Source: VFBF01 sp964530695 (GTDB lineage: Bacteria > Pseudomonadota > Alphaproteobacteria > Caulobacterales > Aquidulcibacteraceae). Taken from it: a DNA stretch of 13,702 bases. The notes below the pieces were generated by a model that worked only from the letters and a program-made list of their open reading frames with translations, was not told the origin of the DNA and searched no databases. The translations under genes were made by a program, and so were the position numbers. Shown here in pieces: positions 5,988-13,675 of the stretch. The stretch is from positions 1 through 13,702 of the forward strand of contig CAZGYQ010000091.1 in the NCBI GenBank assembly GCA_964530695.1. The letters run 5' to 3'. The stretch's first letter is position 1, and every line of letters begins with the position of its first letter.

Positions 5988-7259
5988 ATGGATCGCATCA
6001 TCATAACGGGCGGGCGTCCGCTCCGCGGGGTCATCCCGATTTCGGGGGCCAAGAACTCGGCTTTGAAGCTGATGGTCGCGTCGCTCCTGAGCAGCGAACC
6101 GCTGACGCTGGACCGCATGCCCCGGCTCGCGGACACGCGCTTTACCGCGACCCTGCTTGAGAGCCTGGGCGTCGCCGTGGACTGGCCGGAAGCCGGGGCC
6201 GCGATCCGGCTGCATGCCCGCGAGATCACGTCCACGATCGCGCCCTATGATCTCGTCCGCAAGATGCGCGCGTCGTTCAACGTGCTGGGCCCTATGCTCG
6301 CGCGTGTCGGGCACGCGACGGTCTCTCTGCCGGGCGGATGCGCCATCGGCGCGCGCCCCGTCGATCTCCATCTCAAGGCCTTCGAGGCGATGGGCGCCGA
6401 TATCGTCATCGAGCAGGGCTATGTGAAAGCGGCGGCGCTGCGCGGCCTGAAAGGCGCCTCCATCGTCTTTCCGTTCGTCTCCGTGGGCGCCACCGAGCAT
6501 GCCATGCTCGCGGCGGTGCTCGCCAACGGCGAGACGACGCTGGAAAATGCGGCGCGCGAACCGGAGATCGTCGATCTCGCGAATTGCCTCAACGCGATGG
6601 GGGCGAAGGTCGAAGGCGCCGGCGGCGGCACGATCGTCATCAACGGCGTCACCTCGCTTCGTGAAGCGCGCCACATGGTCGTCGCAGACCGCATCGAGGC
6701 CGGCACCTACGCCATCGCCGCGGCGACGGCCGGCGGGGAAGTCCGCCTCGAAGGCGCCGTCGCGCAGCATCTCGGCGCATTGATCCAGGCGCTGCGCGCC
6801 GCCGGCGTGGAGGTCATCCCCGACACCGACGGGATCGTCGTGCGGCGCGAGAAGAGCCGCCTGCAAGCCGTAGATATCGACACCCAGCCGTTCCCCGGAT
6901 TTCCAACAGACCTGCAGGCGCAGTTCATGGCGCTGATGGCGCTCGCCGACGGCACCTCGATCGCGCGCGAGAACATCTTCGAGAACCGCTTCATGCACGC
7001 GCCGGAACTGTCGCGCCTCGGCGCCGACATCACGGTGCGCGGCAAGGAAGCCGTCGTGCGCGGCGTCGAGAAGCTGCACGGCGCGCCGGTCATGGCGACC
7101 GACCTGCGCGCGTCCGTCAGCCTCGTGATCGCAGGCCTCGCCGCGGAGGGCGAAACCATCATCAACCGCGTCTACCACCTCGATCGGGGCTTCGAACGCC
7201 TTGAGGAGAAGCTCGTGGCGTGCGGCGCCGATGTTCGTCGTGACGGCGGGAGCGCCTGA
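5988..7259 (+). CDS. murA: UDP-N-acetylglucosamine 1-carboxyvinyltransferase
   Basis: A cytoplasmic enzyme that transfers enolpyruvate from phosphoenolpyruvate to UDP-GlcNAc, the first committed step of peptidoglycan synthesis. At 423 aa it is full length. SGAKNSALK near residue 19 contains the substrate-binding Lys22 and Asn23. The catalytic cysteine is present (Cys118 in LPGGCAIGARPVDLH), so the enzyme is of the fosfomycin-sensitive type rather than the Cys-to-Asp type. FPTDLQAQ (305-312) carries the catalytic-pocket Asp308, and YHLDRGFE (396-403) matches the conserved C-terminal stretch. Start ATG 5988 follows a weak AAAGG. It begins the dense cluster; its stop lies 3 bp before the DUF2948 gene. 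Confidence 0.98.
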   Translation: MDRIIITGGRPLRGVIPISGAKNSALKLMVASLLSSEPLTLDRMPRLADTRFTATLLESLGVAVDWPEAGAAIRLHAREITSTIAPYDLVRKMRASFNVLGPMLARVGHATVSLPGGCAIGARPVDLHLKAFEAMGADIVIEQGYVKAAALRGLKGASIVFPFVSVGATEHAMLAAVLANGETTLENAAREPEIVDLANCLNAMGAKVEGAGGGTIVINGVTSLREARHMVVADRIEAGTYAIAAATAGGEVRLEGAVAQHLGALIQALRAAGVEVIPDTDGIVVRREKSRLQAVDIDTQPFPGFPTDLQAQFMALMALADGTSIARENIFENRFMHAPELSRLGADITVRGKEAVVRGVEKLHGAPVMATDLRASVSLVIAGLAAEGETIINRVYHLDRGFERLEEKLVACGADVRRDGGSA

Positions 7260-7262
7260 TCG

Positions 7263-7703
7263 ATGCCTGCGGCGGCGTTGCGCATCCGCGCTGAAGACAA
7301 GGAGGATCTCGCGGTGGTCGCGGCGGCGATCCAGGACGCGGCTTTCCTGATGGGCGATATCGCGGTTGATCGTCAACAGCGCCGATTTGCGATCTCGCTG
7401 AACCGGTTCCGGTGGGAAGCGGCGGGCAAGCGCGGCCCATTTGAACGGGTACGCTCGGCATTCGCCGTGGAAACGGTGCTTGGCGTGAAAAGCCGCAAGG
7501 TGCGGCTCGGCGCGTTGGATGCGGCAGGCGTGCTTCTGGACATCGCGTTCGAGGCAGGGCTCGAAGCGCCTGCGGGCGTGATCGTGATGCGGCTCGGCGG
7601 CGGCGGGGAAATCCGTCTTGAGGTCGAGTGCATCGATGTCACCTTGACGGACATCGGCGCGCCGTGGCCGACCCCGCGGCGCCCAGATCACGAACGGTAC
7701 TGA
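7263..7703 (+). CDS. DUF2948 family protein
   Basis: A 146-aa cytoplasmic protein of a conserved, uncharacterised alphaproteobacterial family typically found between murA and hisD, as here. Visible stretches are EDLAVVAAAIQDAAFLMGDI (15-34), a basic core with RRFAISLNRFRWE (40-52), RVRSAFAVETVLGVKSRKV (62-80), and a C-terminal IRLEVECIDVTLTDIGAPW. No catalytic motif, signal or membrane segment is apparent. GGGAG lies 9 bp before the ATG. Only 3 bp separate it from murA and hisD on either side, so the three are almost certainly co-transcribed. No function is assigned. Confidence 0.88.
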   Translation: MPAAALRIRAEDKEDLAVVAAAIQDAAFLMGDIAVDRQQRRFAISLNRFRWEAAGKRGPFERVRSAFAVETVLGVKSRKVRLGALDAAGVLLDIAFEAGLEAPAGVIVMRLGGGGEIRLEVECIDVTLTDIGAPWPTPRRPDHERY

Positions 7704-7706
7704 ACA

Positions 7707-9002
7707 ATGGTTCACCGGCTTGATGCGACAGCGCCTGGCTTTGCGGAAGACTACCGCCGCCTGATCCGCGCGCGCGGCGAGCGGCTGGATGAGGCGGAGG
7801 CGGCCGTCCGTCCGGTGCTTGCAGCCGTGCGCGCGCGTGGCGTCGACGCCGTGCTCGAGTACGCGGCGCGCTTCGACGGCGTGTCGCAGAAGGCGTCCGA
7901 CCTGCGGGTGACGCCGCGCGAAGTGGATGCCGCCATCGCCGCGTGTCCGCCCGATCTGCTCGCCGCCCTGGAAACCGCCGCGGAGCGCATTGCGCTGTTT
8001 CACGAGAGGCTGCGCCCGCGCGATGAGTCGTTCGTCGATGCGCAGGGCGTCACACTCGGCTGGCGCTGGACCCCGGTGGATGCGGCCGGCCTTTATGCGC
8101 CGGGCGGTCTCGCCGCGTATCCAAGCGCGGTGCTGATGAACGCGATTCCGGCGCGCGTGGCGGGGGTAAGCCGCCTGGCGATGGTGTCGCCGCCGGGAAA
8201 GCTGATGCAGAATCCGGCGATCCTCGCCGCCGCGAAAATCGCCGGCGTCACCGAGATATGGCGCGTCGGCGGCGCGCAGGCGATCGCCGCGCTCGCGTAC
8301 GGCGCTGATCCGATTGCGGCTTGCGATGTCGTCGTCGGCCCCGGCAACGCCTATGTCGCGGCGGCGAAAAAGCTCGTCTTTGGCGACGTCGGCGTCGATT
8401 CCATCGCCGGCCCGTCGGAAGTCTTCATCGTCGCAGATGCGAGCGTGGACCCGCGCTGGATAGCCGCCGACCTTCTTGCCCAGGCCGAACACGATCCCGA
8501 CGCGCAATCGGTTCTGTTCACGACCGATCGCGCGTACGGCGAGGCCGTCGCGGCCGCCGTCGAGGCTGACGTCGTGGCGGGCCGCGCGGGGGCCTCGGCG
8601 CGGGCGTCGTGGGACAGCTACGGGGCCATCATCAACATCGCGCGCATCGAAGACGCCGCTGCGTTGATCGACGCCGCGGCGCCCGAACACGTGCAGATCG
8701 CACTCGCCGATCCCGCGCCGCTCGCCGCCATGATCCGCCACGCCGGCGCGTTGTTTCTCGGCGCCCACGCGCCGGAAGCGCTTGGGGACTATGTGGCTGG
8801 CCCCAATCACGTCCTGCCGACGGGCCGTCGCGCGCGGTTCGCCTCGGGTCTTTCGACGATGACCTTCATGAAGCGCACGACGATCATCGGGGCGACGCCC
8901 GACGCCGTTGCGGCGATTGGCGGGGCGGCGGCGCGCCTGGCGGATGCGGAGGGCCTGCCGGCGCACGCGCGTTCCGTCCGGTTGCGGCTCGGCGATGAGT
9001 GA
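7707..9002 (+). CDS. hisD: Histidinol dehydrogenase
   Basis: A zinc enzyme that oxidises L-histidinol to L-histidine in two NAD-dependent steps, the last reactions of histidine synthesis. The length of 431 aa is normal. Family blocks appear in order: WRVGGAQAIAALAYG, VVGPGNAYVAAAKKLVFG, GPSEVFIVAD, and LLAQAEHDPDAQS with Gln259 and His262, which match two zinc ligands of the E. coli enzyme. The other two ligand positions are Asp361 (GDYVAGPNH) and His420 (LPAHARSV). The C-terminal GLSTMTFMKRTT is typical. No other his genes are in the window, so the pathway is scattered. Its 3' end overlaps the UPF0262 gene by 8 bp. Confidence 0.98.
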   Translation: MVHRLDATAPGFAEDYRRLIRARGERLDEAEAAVRPVLAAVRARGVDAVLEYAARFDGVSQKASDLRVTPREVDAAIAACPPDLLAALETAAERIALFHERLRPRDESFVDAQGVTLGWRWTPVDAAGLYAPGGLAAYPSAVLMNAIPARVAGVSRLAMVSPPGKLMQNPAILAAAKIAGVTEIWRVGGAQAIAALAYGADPIAACDVVVGPGNAYVAAAKKLVFGDVGVDSIAGPSEVFIVADASVDPRWIAADLLAQAEHDPDAQSVLFTTDRAYGEAVAAAVEADVVAGRAGASARASWDSYGAIINIARIEDAAALIDAAAPEHVQIALADPAPLAAMIRHAGALFLGAHAPEALGDYVAGPNHVLPTGRRARFASGLSTMTFMKRTTIIGATPDAVAAIGGAAARLADAEGLPAHARSVRLRLGDE

Positions 9003-9468
9003 GCGCGATCGCCTTGCCGACATTCGCCTCGACGAGGCGTCCCTCGCGGCGGCGAGCGCGGACGCTGAACACGAACGCCGCGTGGCGATCTTCGACCTGA
9101 TCGAAGCGAATTCCTTCGCTGTCGACGGCCTGGATGAGGGCCCATACACGCTCTTCCTGTCCATCGTGGATCAGCGTCTTGTGTTTCGCGTCGACCGCGA
9201 GAGCGGAGAAGAGTTGCATACATTCATCTTGTCCCTCGCGCCGTTCCGGAAGGTGATCCGCGACTACTTCCTTGTCTGCGACAGCTATTTCGGCGCGATC
9301 CGCTCGGCGACCCCTGCGCAGATAGAGGCCATCGATATGGGGCGGCGTGGCCTGCACAACGAGGGGTCGACGCTGCTTTCCGAGCGGCTCGCCGGGAAGG
9401 TCACAATCGACTTCGATACCGCGCGCCGTCTCTTCACGCTCATCTGCGCGCTCCACGTGCGGGGATGA
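8995..9468 (+). CDS. UPF0262 family protein
   Basis: A 157-aa protein. The start is the ATG at 8995, overlapping the hisD stop by 8 bp; the frame is open upstream, but a longer form would lie inside hisD. It matches the conserved alphaproteobacterial UPF0262 family by size, position after hisD and sequence: ERRVAIFDLIEANSFAVDG (about 28-46), GPYTLFLSIVDQRLVF, LSLAPFRKVIRDYFLVCDSY, and MGRRGLHNEGS. No signal, membrane segment or recognised catalytic motif is seen. It is followed 6 bp later by the phosphatase gene, and the two families usually travel together. The function is unknown; regulation by or with the phosphatase is a guess from proximity. Confidence 0.9.
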   Translation: MSERDRLADIRLDEASLAAASADAEHERRVAIFDLIEANSFAVDGLDEGPYTLFLSIVDQRLVFRVDRESGEELHTFILSLAPFRKVIRDYFLVCDSYFGAIRSATPAQIEAIDMGRRGLHNEGSTLLSERLAGKVTIDFDTARRLFTLICALHVRG

Positions 9469-9474
9469 CGCGCG

Positions 9475-9924
9475 ATGGAAGGCAAACGTCCCTTGCCGCA
9501 GGCGGTGCTGTTCGCCTGCAGCCACAACGCCATTCGCTCCGTGATGGCTGAAGCGATCATGCGGCTGCATTTCGGCCGACGGGTTTGGGTCGACAGCTGC
9601 GGTGTACGCAAGGGCGAGGCGGTCGATCCGTTTGCGCTCATCGTGCTCGACGAACTGGGCATCGACGTCAAGAAGCACCGTCCAAAGGCGTTCGCCGACC
9701 TCGACGACGCCAGCTTCGATCTCATCGTCACTCTGACGCCGGAGGCGCATCACCGGGCGCTCGAATTCACGCGGACCATGGCGGTCGATGTGGAATACTG
9801 GCCGACGCTCGACCCGTCTCTGGCGCAGGGCTCACGGGAGCAGCGGCTCGATGAGTACAGGGCCGTGCGGGACGCGCTGGAAAGGCGAATAGCCTCCCGT
9901 TTCGAGCGCCCGGCGCTTGGTTAG
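9475..9924 (+). CDS. Low-molecular-weight phosphotyrosine-phosphatase-like protein
   Basis: A 149-aa cytoplasmic protein of the LMW phosphatase / ArsC-like fold. The phosphate loop is VLFACSHNAIRS with nucleophile Cys15 and Arg21 (C-x5-R), followed by VMAEAIM. The general-acid region is YWPTLDPS with Asp113. The second loop cysteine of classical LMW-PTPs (in CxGNICRS) is replaced here by Ile20. SCGVRKGEAVDPFALIVLDELGIDVKKH fits the family's central block in two parts (41-51 and 52-68). Substrate is not evident: protein phosphotyrosine or a small phosphorylated compound is possible, and arsenate reduction is less likely in this housekeeping setting. It is co-directional with UPF0262 and 6 bp from it. 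Confidence 0.9.
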   Translation: MEGKRPLPQAVLFACSHNAIRSVMAEAIMRLHFGRRVWVDSCGVRKGEAVDPFALIVLDELGIDVKKHRPKAFADLDDASFDLIVTLTPEAHHRALEFTRTMAVDVEYWPTLDPSLAQGSREQRLDEYRAVRDALERRIASRFERPALG

Positions 9925-9926
9925 GC

Positions 9927-9955
9927 TTGCCGCCGACGTGAACGCCCCGCATTAG
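9927..9955 (+). promoter_or_regulatory. Weak candidate promoter before the SDR gene
   Basis: TTGCCG (9927-9932), 17 bp, then CATTAG (9950-9955) in the 61-bp gap before the dehydrogenase start at 9986. This gap is the largest inside the hisD-yacG stretch, so a separate promoter for the inserted gene is plausible. Confidence 0.22.
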
Positions 9956-9985
9956 ATGGTGTCTGTTTCGCGAAGGACAAGATTC

Positions 9986-10858
9986 ATGCTCGACAAACCG
10001 GCCATTCTGGTGACGGGCGCTTCCAGCGGCATCGGCGAAGCCGCCGCGCGGATCGCGATCGCGCGCGGCGCCCACGTCTACGCCAGCGTTCGCAAGATCG
10101 AGGATGGCGCGCGGCTCGCCTCTGCGCTCGGCGCCGCGCTGACGCCAGTCGTCTTCGATGTCACCGATGAAACCGCCGTCGCCGCCGCCGCGCGGACGGT
10201 CGCAGAGCGACAGGATGGACGTCGCCTGCTCGGCGTCGTCAACAACGCCGGCGGCTCGGTCCCGGGGCCGTTGCTGCACATGAGCGCGGCGGAGCTTCGC
10301 GCGCAAGTGGAGGTGAACCTCATCGGCGTGCACAACGTGACGTGCGCGTTTGCGCCGCTCCTCGGCGCCGAGGGCGCCAATCAACTGTCGACCGGCGCGC
10401 CGGGGCGGTTCGTCATGATCTCATCGGTCGGCGGCAAGCGCGCGCTGCCGTTCATCGCCGCCTACGCCGCCTCGAAATTCGCGGTGGAAGGCTACTCCGA
10501 AGGGCTGCGCCGCGAGCTGATGCCGTTCGGCATCGACGTGATCGTCATCGGCCCCGGCGCCGTTAAAACCGCGATCTGGGAGAAGGGGCTTTCCTTCGAT
10601 CAAAATCGCTACGCCAACAGCGTCTATGCGCCGATCCTGAAGCGGTTCACCGAGGCTGTCGGGGCGCAGGCCGCAGGCGGATTGCCGGCCGACGCCGTCG
10701 GCAAGCTCATCTGGAAGGTGCTGACGGACGCCGCGCCGAAGACCCGTTATGCGATCATGCGCGACTGGCTGACGGGCGGCGTGCTGCCGGGCCTCATGGC
10801 GCCGCGCACGCTTGACCGCATCATCGCCAGGCGCTTCGGGTTGACTCCGAAACCATGA
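9986..10858 (+). CDS. Short-chain dehydrogenase/reductase (SDR)
   Basis: A 290-aa classical SDR oxidoreductase using NAD(P). I prefer ATG 9986, with AAGGA about 8 bp upstream and the Rossmann strand starting at residue 5; an in-frame ATG at 9956 would add ten residues. Visible motifs are TGASSGIG (10-17) for the cofactor, NNAG (86-89), the catalytic SS at 146-147, and Y160-x3-K164 in AAYAASKFAVEGYSE. Residue R36 after the second strand would favour NADPH. The PG motif appears in IGPGAVKTAIW (188-198). The substrate cannot be read from sequence. It occupies the place where infA is expected in this alphaproteobacterial order, and its stop overlaps the maf start (ATGA). Confidence 0.93.
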   Translation: MLDKPAILVTGASSGIGEAAARIAIARGAHVYASVRKIEDGARLASALGAALTPVVFDVTDETAVAAAARTVAERQDGRRLLGVVNNAGGSVPGPLLHMSAAELRAQVEVNLIGVHNVTCAFAPLLGAEGANQLSTGAPGRFVMISSVGGKRALPFIAAYAASKFAVEGYSEGLRRELMPFGIDVIVIGPGAVKTAIWEKGLSFDQNRYANSVYAPILKRFTEAVGAQAAGGLPADAVGKLIWKVLTDAAPKTRYAIMRDWLTGGVLPGLMAPRTLDRIIARRFGLTPKP

Positions 10859-11418
10859 CGTTCGTCCTCGCCAGCGCCAGTCCGCGCCGCCTTGCGCTTC
10901 TTGATCTCATCGGTCTCACGCCGTCACAGGTGATCGCGACGGACATCGACGAGACGCCGAAGCCGGGCGAGCTGCCGCGCCTGCTGGCGGAGCGGCTTGC
11001 GCGCGAGAAGGCGATCGCGGCGGCGTTGCCGGACTCCGTGGTGCTCGCGGCCGATACGGTCGTCGGCTGTGGGCGACGCATCCTGCCGAAAACCGAGACG
11101 GAAGAAGAAGCGCGCGAATGCCTCGCGCTGCTGTCTGGCCGCGCGCACCAGGTGTTCACGGGCGTCGCCGTCGCGCATCTCGGCGTCGTGCGTGCGCGCA
11201 TCGCTGCGACACGCGTTAAATTCAAGCGACTGAGCGACGCCGAGATCGAGGCGTATATCGGCAGCGACGAGTGGCGCGGCAAGGCCGGCGGTTACGCCGT
11301 GCAGGGGCGGGCGGGCCGGTTCGTGATGTCGCTCAACGGGTCATACACATCGGTCGTCGGACTGCCGCTCTACGAGGCTGCGGGATTGCTCGCCGCCGCC
11401 GGCGTTGCACTGCCGTGA
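10855..11418 (+). CDS. maf: Maf family nucleotide pyrophosphatase
   Basis: A 187-aa cytoplasmic protein of the Maf/HAM1-like fold. Maf enzymes hydrolyse non-canonical or excess nucleoside triphosphates to monophosphates plus pyrophosphate; in Bacillus the protein affects septum formation. The N-terminal LASASPRR (5-12), the ADTVV block with catalytic Asp67, and GGYAVQGRAGRFV plus GSYTSVVGLPLYE at the C-terminus are diagnostic. The usual acidic metal ligand E33 (DETPKPGE) is present. The subgroup (dTTP/UTP versus m7GTP type) is not decided here, though GSYTSVVGLPL fits the YhdE-like type. The start overlaps the SDR stop by four bases, and the stop overlaps the next start as GTGA, indicating translational coupling on both sides. 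Confidence 0.95.
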   Translation: MTFVLASASPRRLALLDLIGLTPSQVIATDIDETPKPGELPRLLAERLAREKAIAAALPDSVVLAADTVVGCGRRILPKTETEEEARECLALLSGRAHQVFTGVAVAHLGVVRARIAATRVKFKRLSDAEIEAYIGSDEWRGKAGGYAVQGRAGRFVMSLNGSYTSVVGLPLYEAAGLLAAAGVALP

Positions 11419-12485
11419 GCAAGGTGGAGACCTGGACGGACGCCGCCATCGGCGAGACGCGGCAGGTTCTTATGCGCGACGGTACGCCGGTCATGCTGCA
11501 TGTCACGCGCTGGTCGGACGCGGGAAAACGCGCGCTGTGGGGAGAGGCCTATGCTGCGCGCGTGCGCACCGTGGATCGTCGCAGACGTGGATGTTTCGTG
11601 GATCTCGGCCTCGGCGATGCACATGGGTTCCTGCGCCTCGATGCGCAAGGCCGTGTGAAGGGGCAGGCGCTGGCGGAGGGGCAGAAAGTCGCCGTGCGTG
11701 TCACGCGGGAAGCGGCGCGCGGGAAAGCGGCGGTGCTGGAGCTGCTCGCCGAGCCAGCGCCGGAAGGCGCTCAGCGCAGATTGCAGCGTCCTGAGTGCGA
11801 CAGCGATCTCGACGCGACCGCACCTGCTGACATCGAAGTTCGCGAGCGCATCGACGACATCGTGGACGCAAGCCTTGCGCGGACGGCGCCGATTGCGGGC
11901 GGCGGCGTACTGACCATCGAACCGACGGCTGCGCTCGTGGCGATCGACGTGGATTCCGGAAGCCGGAGCGGTTCGCCCGATGCGGAGAAATTCGCGCTTG
12001 ACCTCAATATCGCGGCCGCGCTTGGCGCGGCGCGTGAACTGCGCGTGCGCAACCTTGGCGGCATCGTCGCCATCGACTTCGTGTCCATGCGCGACAGACG
12101 CAATGGCGAGGCGGTTGTCGCGGCGCTGAAGTCGGCGGTGGCGGATGATCCGTGGGGCGTTACGGTTGCGCCCATGTCGCGGTTCGGCGTGGTCGAGATG
12201 TCGCGCGGCCAGCTGCGTGCGCCGCTGGCGGAACGATTTCTCGGCGCTGACGGCCGGCCTAGCGCCGAGACGGTGGCGCTGAAGGCGCTGCGGGCGATGG
12301 AGCGGGAAGCGCGCGGCGCGCGGGGCCGGGAGGTGATTGCGCGGCTCGCACCGGAATCCGTCGCCTGGCTGGAGGCTGACGTGATCGGCTGGCGCGAGGC
12401 GCTGCGATCGCGTATCGGGCCGCGATGGCGCCTGCTGGCGGACCCATCCGCGCCGCGTGAGCGCATCGATGTCGAGGCAGTCTGA
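11415..12485 (+). CDS. Short RNase E/G family ribonuclease
   Basis: A 356-aa RNase E/G homologue starting with GTG 11415, coupled to maf. The S1-like RNA-binding part is at about residues 42-110 (AARVRTVDRRRRGCFVDLGL, HGFL). The catalytic DNase I-like part is intact: VAIDVDSGS with Asp178 and IVAIDF with Asp221, 43 residues apart exactly as D303 and D346 of E. coli RNase E, followed by MSRFGVVEMSRGQLR (254-268). Compared with E. coli, about 130 residues between S1 and the first catalytic Asp are missing, which removes most of the 5'-sensor and RNase H-like parts, and the CPxC zinc-link is absent. Short members between maf and yacG are known in alphaproteobacteria. A separate full-length RNase E is expected elsewhere. 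Confidence 0.9.
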   Translation: MSKVETWTDAAIGETRQVLMRDGTPVMLHVTRWSDAGKRALWGEAYAARVRTVDRRRRGCFVDLGLGDAHGFLRLDAQGRVKGQALAEGQKVAVRVTREAARGKAAVLELLAEPAPEGAQRRLQRPECDSDLDATAPADIEVRERIDDIVDASLARTAPIAGGGVLTIEPTAALVAIDVDSGSRSGSPDAEKFALDLNIAAALGAARELRVRNLGGIVAIDFVSMRDRRNGEAVVAALKSAVADDPWGVTVAPMSRFGVVEMSRGQLRAPLAERFLGADGRPSAETVALKALRAMEREARGARGREVIARLAPESVAWLEADVIGWREALRSRIGPRWRLLADPSAPRERIDVEAV

Positions 12486-12490
12486 TCCCC

Positions 12491-12688
12491 ATGAAAACCA
12501 TCAGCGACCCCGTCGCGAAACCGCCGTCCTGCTCTCTCTGCGAAAAGCCGATGGACCCGAAATACCGGCCGTTCTGCTCGAAGCGCTGCGCGGACGTGGA
12601 CCTGCACCGCTGGCTGTCGGGCAGCTACACGATCCCGGGCGATGTTGAGGAGGACGATCTTTCCTCGCCCGACGACAGCGAACGCTGA
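12491..12688 (+). CDS. yacG: DNA gyrase inhibitor YacG, zinc ribbon
   Basis: A 65-aa cytoplasmic protein. In E. coli YacG binds GyrB and blocks DNA binding by gyrase. The four zinc-binding cysteines are in place: C14 and C17 (CSLC), C29 and C33 (FCSKRC), followed by the conserved ADVDLHRWLSGSYTIPG (34-50), a basic-then-aromatic stretch typical for the family. The C-terminus is acidic (EEDDLSSPDDSE), as usual. It lies 5 bp after the ribonuclease gene and ends the conserved cluster. Confidence 0.96.
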   Translation: MKTISDPVAKPPSCSLCEKPMDPKYRPFCSKRCADVDLHRWLSGSYTIPGDVEEDDLSSPDDSER

Positions 12689-12724
12689 CTTCAATTCATG
12701 TGCGGGCGGGCGTAGGATGAGCAG

Positions 12725-13633
12725 ATGTTGAGCCAGATCGAACTTGTCGAGGTCAGCGCCCGCGACGGGCTGCAGAACGAGCCGGAAATCGTCGGCACGG
12801 ACGCAAAGCTCGAACTGATCGCACGTTCCGTTGCTGCGGGCCTGAAACGGCTTGAGGTGGCGAGCTTCGTCAATCCGAAGAAGGTGCCGCAGATGGCGGA
12901 CGCAGCGGAGGTGATGGCGGGGCTGCCGAAGAACGAGGAGGTTACGTACATCGCGCTGGCGCTGAACCGGCGCGGCTTCGAGCGCGCGGCGGAAGCTGGC
13001 GCCAAGGAAGTCAACTTCGTGCTCGCGGCATCCGACGCCTTTGCGATGCGCAACAGCGGCGCGCCGATGCTCGGGCTCGTCGATGCGCTCGCGGAAGTGA
13101 CGCCGCTGGCGCGCGCCGCGAATATCCGCGTCTCGGCGACGATCAGCGTGGCGTTCGGTTGTCCGTTTGCGGGCGAGACGCCTGCGGAAACCGTGGCCGA
13201 TCTCGCGCGCCGCGCGGCGGATGCGGGCGTGTTCGAGGTCGCGCTCGCCGACACCATCGGCGTGGGCGTGCCGTCGCAGGTGCGTGATCTCTTCGCCCGG
13301 GCGAAGGCGGCCGCGCCGGGCGTGCAGCTGCGCGCGCATTTCCACAACACCCGCAACACCGCGCTCGCTAATGCGCTTGCGGCGGTGGAGAGCGGCGTGG
13401 GTGTGATCGACGGGTCGCTCGCGGGCGTCGGCGGGTGTCCGTTCGCGCCAGGCGCCGCGGGCAACGTGCCGACGGAAGATCTCGTCTATATGTTCGAACG
13501 CATGGGCATCGCCACTGGCGTCGATCTCGACGGCGCCATCGAGACGGCGCGCTTCATCTCCCGCACGCTCGGCAAGGCGACGCCCGGCATGGTGAGCAAG
13601 GCAGGCGGGTTTCCGAAGGCTGCGAGCGCGTAG
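12725..13633 (+). CDS. mvaB: Hydroxymethylglutaryl-CoA lyase-type enzyme
   Basis: A 302-aa DRE-TIM-type aldolase. HMG-CoA lyase cleaves HMG-CoA to acetyl-CoA and acetoacetate, the final step of leucine breakdown. Active-site residues expected from the human enzyme are present: R13-D14 (SARDGLQNE), metal-binding H205 and H207, catalytic-loop C238 and N247 (GGCPFAPGAAGN). Differences exist: the histidine motif is HFHNTR instead of HCHDTY, and the signature reads DGSLAG rather than DSSVAG. It may therefore belong to a sister subfamily with another 3-hydroxyacyl-CoA substrate. AGGA lies about 6 bp before the ATG. It is 36 bp from yacG on the same strand; no leucine-catabolism partner genes are visible. 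Confidence 0.88.
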   Translation: MLSQIELVEVSARDGLQNEPEIVGTDAKLELIARSVAAGLKRLEVASFVNPKKVPQMADAAEVMAGLPKNEEVTYIALALNRRGFERAAEAGAKEVNFVLAASDAFAMRNSGAPMLGLVDALAEVTPLARAANIRVSATISVAFGCPFAGETPAETVADLARRAADAGVFEVALADTIGVGVPSQVRDLFARAKAAAPGVQLRAHFHNTRNTALANALAAVESGVGVIDGSLAGVGGCPFAPGAAGNVPTEDLVYMFERMGIATGVDLDGAIETARFISRTLGKATPGMVSKAGGFPKAASA

Positions 13634-13657
13634 GCGAGATGGCCTGCGAGCAGGACC

Positions 13658-13675
13658 GCGCACCTCCCGGTGCGC
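13658..13675. terminator. 7-bp stem hairpin downstream of the lyase gene
   Basis: GCGCACC, loop TCCC, GGTGCGC form a perfect 7-bp GC-rich hairpin beginning 25 bp after the lyase stop. There is no U-run after it, so it is not a textbook intrinsic terminator. It could instead stabilise the mRNA end or be part of a gene that continues past the window. Confidence 0.3.

Noticed and set aside
5850..9164. 1104-codon open frame on the minus strand across murA, DUF2948 and hisD
   Set aside because: It lies antisense to three clearly recognisable genes, has an Arg/Ala/His-rich low-complexity composition and no family motif. Long antisense frames are common in high-GC DNA.
9475..9924. Arsenate reductase (ArsC) annotation for the LMW phosphatase-like gene
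   Set aside because: The fold is shared, but no arsenic-resistance genes are nearby and the extra redox cysteines of thioredoxin-linked ArsC are not evident; the housekeeping context favours a phosphatase-type role.
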